This document shows, one piece after another, positions 1 through 6,508 of a stretch of 17,178 bases of DNA. Source of the stretch: Senegalimassilia sp003474385 (GTDB lineage: Bacteria > Actinomycetota > Coriobacteriia > Coriobacteriales > Eggerthellaceae); assembly GCF_003474385.1 (NCBI RefSeq), contig NZ_QUCY01000037.1, forward strand, positions 1 to 17,178, read 5' to 3'. The notes beneath the pieces were generated by a model. It saw nothing but the letters and a program-made list of their open reading frames with translations. It was not told the DNA's origin and searched no databases. The translations under genes were made by a program, and so were the position numbers. Positions within the stretch are counted from its first letter, which is position 1. The number at the start of each line of letters is the position of its first letter.

Positions 1-1263
1 CCTGCCGTCGGCGACGGCGGGCAAACGCTCATCACGCGCCGCGGCCTGCTGCTGGGCGCGCTCGGCGTGGGCGTGCTGGCGGCTGCGAGCGCCGGCGTCG
101 CCGCAGTCGCGGGCGGCAAGGATTCTTCCACGCCCGACATCCAAACGCTGAAGGTGCCCACCGACGCCGTCTTCTCCATCTCCGACCTGTCGCAGGTGGA
201 GAACGCCGACGATTGCGCGGAGCAGCAGGGCTCCTACGACCTGCCCTACGGCTCCCTGGTCTGGTGCAACGATTCGAAGTTCGCCTGCTGCCTGGTCCCC
301 ACGGAGAAGGCCAAGCCGCTGGCGCAGGTGGCCACGCTGGCCCTGTCGTCGGGCACGTCGGCCGTGGTGCTGGACAAGGCGCGCGGGCAGGACGAGGGCT
401 TCGAAATCTACGACGCGCGCTGCACCTCGCAGGGCGTGGTGTGGACCGAGGCGAACATCATGGACGGCACCTGGCGGATCTTCGCCGGAAAGCTGAACTC
501 CAACGGCGACGCCCTCTCCAGCATCCAGCAGCTTGATGAGGGCTCCACCGATCAGTTCGAGACCCCCACCATCGCCGCCGTGGGCGGGCACGCTTTCTGG
601 CAGGTCATGCCGCAGTCCGACAGCACCGTCGTCGCGGCGTCGCTGATCGCGCAGCTCAAGAGCGTCTCCATGGGCAGCTCGGATGCCAACGTGGTGTACG
701 AATCGGCCGGCCGCATGGCAACGGCCCCGTATGCGGCGGGCGACGGTGTGGTCATCACGCCGCGCGTCACCGGCGCGTCGTCGTATTACCAGCTCACGCG
801 CGTGAGCGAGAACGGCGACGTCACCGACACGCTGACGCTTCCCGCGTCCATGAAGCCGCTCGAGGCAGGTTACGGCAAGACCGGCTTCACGTTCGCGTTC
901 GACGCCACGTACAGCTACGGCGACGGCATCGCCAACTTGGGCACGTACGCCCCCGCCGAGTCGCCGGGCAGCGGCGGCTACAGCGCGCAGAAGTGGCTGC
1001 GCTTCGACCGCACGCCCACCACTGCGCCGGCATGGTGCGGCAACTGGCTGATGGTGAAGTCCACGAGCGCCGTATGCGGCGTCGACCTGCAAGGCAAGCG
1101 CTACTTCGCGCTGTCTGCGGAGAACGGAGCCGACGACTACGGCGAGTGGCTGGCGTCCGAAGGCCAGAACGACACGGTAGTCACGTACTCAAACATCGAC
1201 TACACGCCCATCGGCGGCGAAGCCGTGAACTGTTGCCGCGTGAAGGTATGGAAAACGAAATAA
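1..1263 (+). CDS. Tat-exported Cys-rich protein of unknown function (5' partial)
   Basis: The frame is already open at base 1 and ends at a TAA at 1261-1263, giving 420 visible residues; the start lies outside the window, so the GTG at 67 is internal. Near residue 12 is a twin-arginine motif, TRRGLLLGALG, followed by a hydrophobic Ala/Val/Gly stretch. This indicates folded export by the Tat system. The residues before the RR pair suggest a long N-terminal extension or cytoplasmic region. The mature part has repeated short beta-strand-like segments and scattered Trp/Tyr, which could form a beta-propeller-like fold, but I recognise no catalytic motif. Cysteines are numerous (two CC pairs plus single Cys), suggesting disulfides or metal binding. 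A strong terminator follows 10 bases after the stop. The convergent neighbour is unrelated. Confidence is high that it is a gene and low on function. Confidence 0.85.
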   Translation, partial: PAVGDGGQTLITRRGLLLGALGVGVLAAASAGVAAVAGGKDSSTPDIQTLKVPTDAVFSISDLSQVENADDCAEQQGSYDLPYGSLVWCNDSKFACCLVPTEKAKPLAQVATLALSSGTSAVVLDKARGQDEGFEIYDARCTSQGVVWTEANIMDGTWRIFAGKLNSNGDALSSIQQLDEGSTDQFETPTIAAVGGHAFWQVMPQSDSTVVAASLIAQLKSVSMGSSDANVVYESAGRMATAPYAAGDGVVITPRVTGASSYYQLTRVSENGDVTDTLTLPASMKPLEAGYGKTGFTFAFDATYSYGDGIANLGTYAPAESPGSGGYSAQKWLRFDRTPTTAPAWCGNWLMVKSTSAVCGVDLQGKRYFALSAENGADDYGEWLASEGQNDTVVTYSNIDYTPIGGEAVNCCRVKVWKTK

Positions 1264-1273
1264 CCGCAGGTTG

Positions 1274-1299
1274 AAGGCCCCGCGAACGCGGGGCCTTTT
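1274..1299 (+). terminator. Rho-independent terminator of the Tat-signal gene
   Basis: A perfect 11-bp inverted repeat (AAGGCCCCGCG and CGCGGGGCCTT, arms 1274-1284 and 1287-1297) has a tiny loop and is followed by TTTT at 1296-1299. It starts 10 bases after the TAA. The convergent DUF454 gene ends 176 bases away, so it mainly serves the plus-strand gene. The remaining 1300-1475 holds nothing else I can support. Confidence 0.88.
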
Positions 1300-1475
1300 G
1301 CGTGAGCAGGAGGCTGCGGGCGCGGGGGCTTACGGGTTTGCGGGTCGCGAGCTGGCGGGAATTGCAGGTGGGGCGAACGGGGCGGAAGCGGCGCAGAGAG
1401 CCCCTGTTCAGCTCGATTACGTAAGGAGCCCGCTTGACCAAGGCCGCATCCGGCCCGCGGCTAGGGCGAAATCCC

Positions 1476-1916
1476 TTATGCCTGCTTGTCGGTTTTCACT
1501 ATGAAACCGAAGTAAATGATGTGGCCGATCCAGACCGCCGCCAGGACAACCCGCCCGACGGGGACGCGGCCCATCAAGGCGAAGCCGATTGCCAGCAGCA
1601 CCGTCACCGGAATAAGGATGGTGAGCTTCGCGCGCAGCGTCATGGAACGCTTGGTCACGTATCCCTCCAGCACCTGCTTGTACACCTTTGTGCCCTTGAA
1701 CCAGCTGTTCAAACGCGTGGAGCTACGAGCAAAGCAGAAGGCCGCGACCAGGATGAACGGCGTGGTGGGCAGGATCGGCAGCACCACGCCGACCATCCCC
1801 AGCGCGAGGCAAAGGAAGCCGCCGACGGCCCACAGGGTCTGGCGGGCTTTCGAAGCGCTTCGTCGGGTCTGATCGGATGCGGTGACCCGCTCTGCCGTCA
1901 TTGCCTGTTCGTTCAC
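1476..1916 (-). CDS. DUF454 (YbaN-like) family small membrane protein
   Basis: Predicted 146-residue inner-membrane protein of the DUF454/YbaN family, whose function is unknown. After a polar N-terminus come two hydrophobic segments (about residues 27-63) carrying the family hallmark GVVLPILPTTPF and then CFARSS..LNSWF. Two further membrane segments (about 98-116 and 121-140) follow a basic loop. I chose the GTG at 1916 because AGGTG lies six bases upstream (minus strand) and a promoter-like -35/-10 pair sits at 1989-1961. That makes the in-frame ATGs at 1971 and 2036 unlikely, since they would overlap or precede the promoter. ATG 1901 is an alternative but has a poor ribosome site. The gene stands alone, converging on the Tat-signal gene and separated by about 350 bases from the haem operon upstream of it on the same strand. 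Nothing ties it to haem. Confidence 0.85.
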   Translation of the reverse strand: MNEQAMTAERVTASDQTRRSASKARQTLWAVGGFLCLALGMVGVVLPILPTTPFILVAAFCFARSSTRLNSWFKGTKVYKQVLEGYVTKRSMTLRAKLTILIPVTVLLAIGFALMGRVPVGRVVLAAVWIGHIIYFGFIVKTDKQA

Positions 1917-1960
1917 GTGTTGCACCTGCTTACTGTTCACGATTGCTAACAAATGCAGGA

Positions 1961-1989
1961 AGTTTACCATGGCTTTCAACCAAAGACAA
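1961..1989 (-). promoter_or_regulatory. Candidate sigma-70-type promoter of the DUF454 gene
   Basis: On the minus strand, TTGTCT (1989-1984) and TAAACT (1966-1961) are separated by exactly 17 bases; each matches four of six consensus positions. Transcription would start near 1954, about 38 bases before the chosen GTG. The surrounding bases are more AT-rich than the window average. Confidence 0.5.
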
Positions 1990-2134
1990 CCGCGAGAAAC
2001 TCTGGCGTCCGTCAACCGGAGCGGCTGTGCCACCACAGGAGATGGCCTCGCGCCCGAACAGGGTGAACTGGGGACGGGGTGCGTTCAGGTTGGCGCTCTC
2101 TTTTCCCGAACGTCCATTCCGAACACGCCTCCGT

Positions 2135-2231
2135 CCCCTGTTCGCCTTCGCGCATCCCCTGTTCGTGTCCCACGCTCCCTGCTCACCTTCGCGCATCCCG
2201 CGTTCACATCCATCCCCTGCTCACCCCCGCT
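2135..2231. repeat. Degenerate ~17-21-bp tandem repeats (five units)
   Basis: Five abutting units occupy 2135-2155, 2156-2176, 2177-2196, 2197-2213 and 2214-2231. The first reads CCCCTGTTCGCCTTCGCGCA plus T. Later units keep CCC[CT]G[TC]TC and, in units 1 and 3, CTTCGCGCAT. An oppositely oriented GAACAGGG copy lies near 2056, and GAACAGGGG also occurs (minus strand) near 1401-1409. Unit length varies, so this is neither a CRISPR array nor a coding repeat. It could be a decayed REP-like or minisatellite element. Confidence 0.6.
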
Positions 2232-2267
2232 CGGGCGACCTACGGGGAGCCTATCGCGCACCCGCCG

Positions 2268-3065
2268 CTACACCGCCAGCACGAACGGCTTGCCTTCGAT
2301 CGTGGCCACGGATAGGCGAACGCCGTAGACCTCTTCGAGCAGGCCGGAGGTGATGATGTCGTCCGGCGCGCCCTGCGCTACGATGCGACCGTCGGCGAGC
2401 GCCACCAGATTGTCGCTGTAGCGCAGCGCCTGGTTCACATCGTGCAGCACCATGACCACCGTCATGCCGAATTCAGTGTTCAGTCGCTTGACCAGGTGCA
2501 ATATGTCCAGCTGATAGCGGACGTCCAGATACGTGGTGGGCTCGTCGAGCAGCAGCACATCGGAGCCTTGCGCCAGCGCCATGGCGATCCACACGCGCTG
2601 CGCCTGACCGCCGGACAGCGCCGACACGGGACGCTTCGCATACTCGGTCAAGCCCGTGACCTCGAGCGCCCAGGCCACCATGCGCTCGTCCTCCTCGGTG
2701 TTCGCGGCGCTTCCCATGCCGTGATACGGGAAACGGCCGTACCCCACCAGCTTCTCCACCGCCAGATCGCCCGGAGCCGAATTCCTCTGGTGCACGATGG
2801 CCACCAGCCGCGCGAAATCGCGCAGGCGCAGATCGGTCACGTCGCCGCCGCGCAGATGCACCGTGCCGCCCGTGGGCTTGAGGTTCTTCGTCAGCAGGTT
2901 GAACAGCGTGGACTTGCCCGAGCCGTTCGCCCCGATGAGCGTGGTGATCCGCCCCTCGGGGATGGTCACATCCAAGCCGTCGAAGATAGGCACGCGCCCA
3001 TGGTCGTACACGAAGTGCAGCCCACGCACGGTGAAGACGTTGCTTTCGTTCGCATTATTCGCCAT
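2268..3065 (-). CDS. Haem/iron-siderophore ABC transporter ATP-binding protein (FecE/FepC type)
   Basis: 265-residue cytoplasmic ATPase that would power the adjacent permease. Visible motifs are Walker A GANGSGKS at about 45-52, Q-loop Gln93, signature LSGGQAQR at 150-157, Walker B VLLLDEP at 170-176, and switch His208 in VMVLHDVNQ. All are in the order and spacing of the FepC/FecE/HmuV branch. The start at 3065 overlaps the permease stop by 11 bases (frame-shifted ATGGCGAATAATG), which points to translational coupling; the frame could extend upstream, but only inside the permease gene. As last gene of the shp-isdE-permease-ATPase operon, its substrate is most likely haem by context, since ATPases of this branch do not reveal their cargo. 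Length is normal and nothing is missing. Confidence 0.95.
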   Translation of the reverse strand: MANNANESNVFTVRGLHFVYDHGRVPIFDGLDVTIPEGRITTLIGANGSGKSTLFNLLTKNLKPTGGTVHLRGGDVTDLRLRDFARLVAIVHQRNSAPGDLAVEKLVGYGRFPYHGMGSAANTEEDERMVAWALEVTGLTEYAKRPVSALSGGQAQRVWIAMALAQGSDVLLLDEPTTYLDVRYQLDILHLVKRLNTEFGMTVVMVLHDVNQALRYSDNLVALADGRIVAQGAPDDIITSGLLEEVYGVRLSVATIEGKPFVLAV

Positions 3066-4047
3066 AGGTACCACGCGCCTTTCGAAGCAGCAGGATGAAC
3101 GCCGGACCGCCCACCACCGACATGATGACCGCGGCGCTGATCTCGTAGGGCGTCGCGATGGTGCGGCCGATGGTATCGGCCAGCAGCAGGCAGAACGCAC
3201 CAAGCAGCATGGTGTAAGGCACCAGCCACTTGTGCGACGTGCCCACCAGCAAGCGCGCGATGTGCGGGACGATCAGGCCGAGGAAGCTGATCGGGCCGAT
3301 GACGGCCGTGGAGATGGACGCCAGCAGCACGGCGACGGCGCTGATAAGCAGGCGATTCTTGTTCACGTCGAGTCCCAGGCTGCGCGCCGTCTTGTCCTCA
3401 AGCGACAGCAGGTCGCAACGCTTCGTCACCAGCAGCGCGATGGCGAGCCCGGCCACCGCGTAGCCCGCAAGCGTTTGCAGGTCGCTCCACGTTTTCATGG
3501 TGATGTTGGCGTCCACGATGCTGGCCACGCCCGACAGCGTGCCGCCCGTGCCTGAGCTGAACGCGCTGGAGATGCCGGAGAACATGGCGCTCACAGCCAC
3601 GCCCACCAAGATCACGCGCAGTGGCGAGAGACCGCCGCGCCACGACAGGCTGTACACCAGGCCGAATGCGATAAGGCCGCCCGCGAACGCGAACAGCGGC
3701 GTGAAGTAGTACAGCGCCGGGGCGAATGCCGTGACCAGCACGGCGGCCAGGCTTGCGCCGCTAGACACGCCGATGATACCCGGGTCGGCAAGCGGATTGC
3801 GGATGACCGCCTGCAGCAGCGCACCCGAGACCGCCAGCGCCGCACCGCCGACCATGGCGATGAAGATGCGCGGGAAACGCAGGTCGTAGATGGTCGCGAC
3901 CGTGTCGTCGTATTCGACGAACAGGCCGCTGACCAGCTGCTCGGGCGTCACCTGCAAGCTACCCGTGTTCACGGCGACGAAGAACAGCGCCAAAAGCGCC
4001 GCCGCCGTTATCGCGAACACCGTGATTTTCCTTCCAGTGCTTACCAT
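3055..4047 (-). CDS. isdF: FecCD-family haem/iron ABC transporter permease (IsdF/HtsB-like)
   Basis: 330-residue polytopic membrane permease of the FecCD/BtuC family, normal in length. The usual landmarks are present: RFPR at 57-60, then GALLQAVIRNPLADPG around 75-90, the ATPase-coupling region LGLIVPHIAR at 256-265, and a C-terminal PYEI...VVGGPAFILLLR. About nine to ten hydrophobic segments are visible. The ATG at 4047 is preceded on the minus strand by GAAAGG eight bases upstream. The gene overlaps the ATPase start by 11 bases and lies 139 bases after the IsdE-type gene, an unusually wide and GC-rich gap for this operon. Haem as substrate is inferred from the Shp- and IsdE-like neighbours; a ferric-siderophore permease would look the same. 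The symbol is by analogy. Confidence 0.93.
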   Translation of the reverse strand: MVSTGRKITVFAITAAALLALFFVAVNTGSLQVTPEQLVSGLFVEYDDTVATIYDLRFPRIFIAMVGGAALAVSGALLQAVIRNPLADPGIIGVSSGASLAAVLVTAFAPALYYFTPLFAFAGGLIAFGLVYSLSWRGGLSPLRVILVGVAVSAMFSGISSAFSSGTGGTLSGVASIVDANITMKTWSDLQTLAGYAVAGLAIALLVTKRCDLLSLEDKTARSLGLDVNKNRLLISAVAVLLASISTAVIGPISFLGLIVPHIARLLVGTSHKWLVPYTMLLGAFCLLLADTIGRTIATPYEISAAVIMSVVGGPAFILLLRKARGTYGE

Positions 4048-4186
4048 ATGGTCAGCCTTTCTAGCTGTAGAGCATATCCGTTCAGAGCGCGCAAGCTGAG
4101 CCGGGGCCCGCAGGGTCGCTCGGGACGCGCGAACCGGGGCCCGCGCCTACGGGGGGGGAGGCGGCTCGAGGAGCGCCGGCCGGGGC
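4048..4186 (-). repeat. GC-rich gap between isdE and the permease gene, with an 11-bp direct repeat and a G8 run
   Basis: The exact 11-mer CCGGGGCCCGC occurs at 4101-4111 and 4134-4144, 33 bases apart, and each copy contains the palindrome GGGCCC. A run of eight G (plus strand) sits at 4151-4158. The permease ribosome site (GAAAGG, minus) is at the left edge. RNA from this gap should fold strongly, so it may tune binding-protein versus permease levels. No T-run marks it as a true terminator. Confidence 0.55.
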
Positions 4187-5248
4187 TTATACCTGCGAAG
4201 ACGAGGAATAAAGCATGGGTTGCAGCGTTTGCAGAGCGTCGGGGTAGTTGAAGGTGGCGCTCATGCCGAACTGGTCGTAAGGAAGGTCGTACACACGTCC
4301 CTCCTTCACCGCGCGGAAGTGCTTCCATACGTCGTTCGTGGCGAACTCGTCGGCGAACATCTGCATGACCTGGTCGGGCAGCGCATGGGCCGTGCGAAGG
4401 ACGATGTCGGGGTCGCGCGCCTGCATATCCTCGGTGTTCACGTTCAGAAATTCCTGGTCGGATCCCGCATACACGTTCTGCCCGCCCGCAAGCGCCACCA
4501 GGCTGCCCGCGTAGCTGTTCTCCGTTGCCACGATATAGCTGCCCGGCAAGCCCATGAGCACCAGCACGCTCGGCTGCGGCTTGCCTTCCACGCTGGCGCG
4601 GAAGGCCGCCATGAACGCGTCGTATTCCGCTACCAGCGCCTGCGCCTGATCGCGGCGGTCGAACTTGGCCCCCATGGCGGAGATGCTCTCGTACATGCCG
4701 CCGACGCTGCGCAAGTCCAGGAACATGCATGCCACGGCGATGCCCGCATACTTCGGGCGCAGGTCGTCGATCAGGGTGTTCGGGCTGATCACGCAGCTGG
4801 GATGCAGCGATTTGAGCGTCTCCAGGTCGGGCGACATGGGGCTTCCCACCTGCGGCAGCTCGGCATAGCGCTCGGGCAGGTCGCGCGTGGTGTTGCACAC
4901 GCCCACCAATTCCAGGTCGAGCTTGTCGCAGATGGTCGCCACCGCCGGCGACGTCGCCACCAGGCGCTGCTGCTCGGAGCCATCGGCGTTGCGGTACGGG
5001 TGCTGGTCGACGCAGCCGGCCAGCGGGAAGGCCGCCGCCGACAATGCGGCGACGGCCAGCCCTCGCGCGAAAGCACGGCGCGTGAGCGGGCGGCGCGGCG
5101 CAAAAGCCCCGGCGTTGCGAGCCGCCGCCTTGCCCGGCAACGCCGGGCGGGGCGCCGCAAAGGGCGCTGTCACGGAAGCCCCCGCTGCCTCCCCTGCCCC
5201 GCGCACGCTCGCCGCGGTAGTTTCGCAGGCGTCGTTTGCGCAGCTCAT
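4187..5248 (-). CDS. isdE: IsdE-type haem-binding lipoprotein (ABC substrate-binding protein)
   Basis: 353-residue class III periplasmic-binding-protein-like lipoprotein that would receive haem outside the membrane and hand it to the permease. The body strongly resembles staphylococcal IsdE: LDLELVGV, LPERYAELPQVGSPMSPDLE, then RTAHALPDQV and TNDVWKHF.AVKEGRVYDL. IsdE binds haem through Met78 and His229. The matching residues appear to be Met138 (GSPMSPD) and His288 (RTAHALP), with nearly the same separation. The N-terminus is odd: about 55 polar residues with two Cys precede TRRAFARGL, a hydrophobic stretch and the lipobox PLAGC (Cys79), which suggests a Tat-exported lipoprotein. The ATG at 5248 lies four bases after the shp stop, fitting translational coupling; GTG at codon 26 is an alternative. 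The open frame runs further upstream, antisense-like in composition, and is not part of the protein. Confidence 0.93.
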   Translation of the reverse strand: MSCANDACETTAASVRGAGEAAGASVTAPFAAPRPALPGKAAARNAGAFAPRRPLTRRAFARGLAVAALSAAAFPLAGCVDQHPYRNADGSEQQRLVATSPAVATICDKLDLELVGVCNTTRDLPERYAELPQVGSPMSPDLETLKSLHPSCVISPNTLIDDLRPKYAGIAVACMFLDLRSVGGMYESISAMGAKFDRRDQAQALVAEYDAFMAAFRASVEGKPQPSVLVLMGLPGSYIVATENSYAGSLVALAGGQNVYAGSDQEFLNVNTEDMQARDPDIVLRTAHALPDQVMQMFADEFATNDVWKHFRAVKEGRVYDLPYDQFGMSATFNYPDALQTLQPMLYSSSSQV

Positions 5249-5252
5249 CAAG

Positions 5253-6146
5253 CTATTCGCCCCTCGACTTCGCAGCCGCGGCCGCCGCAGCGGCTGCTTG
5301 CGCCTGCTTGGCGCGCTTGGGCTTGAGGTACGCGAAGTACGCTGCCGCGCCCGCAACCGCCAGCACAACCACGATGCCGCCCACGATAGCGGCGGTCGTC
5401 GCACCGTTAAGCGGCTCGGATCGATCCTGGCCCTCGGTGGTCTCCTGGCCATCGGCGTTGTACTCCTTGACGCCGGAATTCGCCGCACCATCGGTCTGAG
5501 GCGCGGCCTCGCCCGATATGCTGGAAGCAGCAAGCTCGGCGGATGCGGAAGCGGCGGGCTCGGCGGCAGCCGTAGGCTCGGCAGCTTCCTCACCAGGAGT
5601 GATGGCCTGCACGAACGGCACGGCGTCGATGTTGCCCTCGACAAGGCCCGTCAGCTGCGTGAAGTAGACGACGTCGCGGCCCATCGGCGTCACGTACATG
5701 CTCACGCGGATGTTCGACGTCTCGCTGGGCACCTGGAAGCGCCAGTCGGCCGTGTTGCTCGCAGAATCGACCTGCATCTGCGCTGCCTCAACCGCAGAGA
5801 ACGCGCCATCGCCGCCGTTGTCGGCCCAGAAGCTCATCGCACCCATCTGGTCCGCCAGCTTGAAGCGCAGCGTGACAAACGTGTTGCCCGCCGTGTCCTT
5901 CTCCACCAGTGCAGCGGGGTACGTGCAGCCCGTGGTCATGGACTCGGCCAACGCAACGTTGCTCTGGCCTGCGGAATCCTCGATCGCGCCCGTCACGGGA
6001 TTAGCGTACGAGGGAGCCGTCGAGGCGGTGTACACGGCAGAGGTGGCCGCGTGAGCTACGCCGACAAGCACGCTCGACGAGACGGCGAACGCCGCGAGCA
6101 GGGCGAACGCGGCCGCGCACGCGCCGCGCAAAAGTCGCTTAGTCAT
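5253..6146 (-). CDS. Shp-like surface haem-binding protein with C-terminal membrane anchor
   Basis: 297-residue exported protein resembling streptococcal Shp, a NEAT-like surface protein that passes haem to the ABC lipoprotein. A signal peptide ends near AHA-AT (residue 33). The haem domain covers about 37-170 with the family pattern SYANPVTGAIEDS, ALAESM, LVEKD...TFVTLRFKL and SMYVTPMGRDVVYF. Shp binds haem through two Met (66 and 153); Met70 and Met155 here are the likely equivalents. An Ala/Glu/Ser-rich stalk follows (about 186-245). A single membrane helix (251-273) and a Lys/Ala-rich tail end the protein, with no LPxTG-type motif, as in Shp. ATG 6146 has GAAAGG nine bases upstream; the frame extends only ten codons further. 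It is the first gene of the tight operon with isdE. Confidence 0.88.
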   Translation of the reverse strand: MTKRLLRGACAAAFALLAAFAVSSSVLVGVAHAATSAVYTASTAPSYANPVTGAIEDSAGQSNVALAESMTTGCTYPAALVEKDTAGNTFVTLRFKLADQMGAMSFWADNGGDGAFSAVEAAQMQVDSASNTADWRFQVPSETSNIRVSMYVTPMGRDVVYFTQLTGLVEGNIDAVPFVQAITPGEEAAEPTAAAEPAASASAELAASSISGEAAPQTDGAANSGVKEYNADGQETTEGQDRSEPLNGATTAAIVGGIVVVLAVAGAAAYFAYLKPKRAKQAQAAAAAAAAAKSRGE

Positions 6147-6177
6147 GGGAAACAACCTTTCGAACAGGGAAAACAAC
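6147..6177 (-). repeat. Direct repeat in the shp leader around the ribosome-binding site
   Basis: On the minus strand GTTGTTTTCCC (6177-6167) and GTTGTTTCCC (6156-6147) repeat with a 20-base step, the second copy abutting the start codon. They bracket the GAAAGG ribosome site. The position is suited to translational control, but no regulator is known to me that recognises it. Confidence 0.45.
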
Positions 6178-6264
6178 TTACTTCATGCGACGAACGGGCC
6201 AGCCCCGAAGGGAACCGGCCCATATTCGCGCCCGGCGCTCCAACGCCAGGGGGGGGTAGCGAAC

Positions 6265-6408
6265 GGCGGCCGCGCGCTTTCGGCCGCCTGCCCATCTGTC
6301 CGCGTAGTCGCCCTGGGCGCACGACCTTCGGCCAGCCCGGATTCCCACGCTTCGATCGGACGTCAGGATGGCGGCAGACGGTGGGCGGGCGCTTTCAATC
6401 GCCCGCCC
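6265..6408 (-). repeat. Two GC-rich hairpins with a shared GAAAGC loop motif
   Basis: Hairpin one pairs GGGCGGGCG (6383-6391) with CGCCCGCCC (6400-6408). Hairpin two pairs GGCGGCCG (6265-6272) with CGGCCGCC (6281-6288). On the minus strand both loops, each eight bases, contain or border GAAAGC. They lack T-runs. Mid-operon mRNA processing or stabilising structures are the simplest reading. Confidence 0.5.
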
Positions 6409-6466
6409 AACGGCAAGCGCCTGCGCCCTGGCCCCAACCCTCAGCCTGCGCAACCTAAGGCGAAAC

Positions 6467-6498
6467 GCCCGCGGAAGGAGTTTGCGGCTCCCGCGGGC
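6467..6498 (-). terminator. Possible terminator or attenuator after the NEAT gene
   Basis: GCCCGCGG and CCGCGGGC (arms 6491-6498 and 6467-6474) pair, with an extra GAG/CTC inside. It begins 10 bases after the NEAT stop at 6509. The following bases read GTTTCGCCTT, which is only weakly T-rich, so termination may be partial and leave read-through into shp. Confidence 0.5.
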
Positions 6499-6508
6499 AA
6501 TCTCCGCG

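Larger units (their letters stand above)
1917..2267. other. Gene-free spacer between the haem ATPase gene and the DUF454 gene
   Basis: This 351-base stretch has no convincing gene. It holds the DUF454 promoter (1961-1989), a segment with GAACAGGG and GAACTGGGGACGGGG near 2056-2081, and a block of degenerate tandem repeats (2135-2231). A plus-strand frame from ATG 1969 has an acceptable ribosome site (AGGAAG, six bases upstream). Its Arg/Ser/Pro-rich product crosses the repeats and overlaps the ATPase gene antisense, so I do not call it. There is no clear terminator for the haem operon: the CCCCG/CGGGG pairing around 2225-2247 is weak and has no T-run. Confidence 0.6.
6147..6508. other. Spacer between the NEAT gene and shp, rich in hairpins
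   Basis: This 362-base spacer has no gene. On the minus strand, in order of transcription, it holds an inverted repeat at 6467-6498 (listed separately), a 9-bp-stem hairpin at 6383-6408, an 8-bp-stem hairpin at 6265-6288, a G8 run at 6249-6256, and a hairpin at 6196-6221 whose centre reads CCC-TTCG-GGG. I see no confident -35/-10 pair for shp. The operon may therefore be expressed partly by read-through from the NEAT gene. Confidence 0.6.

Noticed and set aside
1440..1475. Terminator after the DUF454 gene
   Set aside because: A five-pair GGCCG/CGGCC stem exists near 1441-1454, but it is short and has no T-run.
2135..2231. CRISPR array
   Set aside because: Units are 17-21 bp, abutting and degenerate, with no unique spacers and no cas genes.
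1969..2328. Plus-strand frame from ATG 1969 with AGGAAG upstream
   Set aside because: The Arg/Ser/Pro-rich product spans the tandem repeats and overlaps the ATPase gene; the ribosome site alone is not enough.
5249..5644. Upstream extension of the IsdE-like frame into shp
   Set aside because: It would overlap the shp gene by about 390 bases and has a biased Arg/Pro/Ser composition; the start next to the shp stop fits better.
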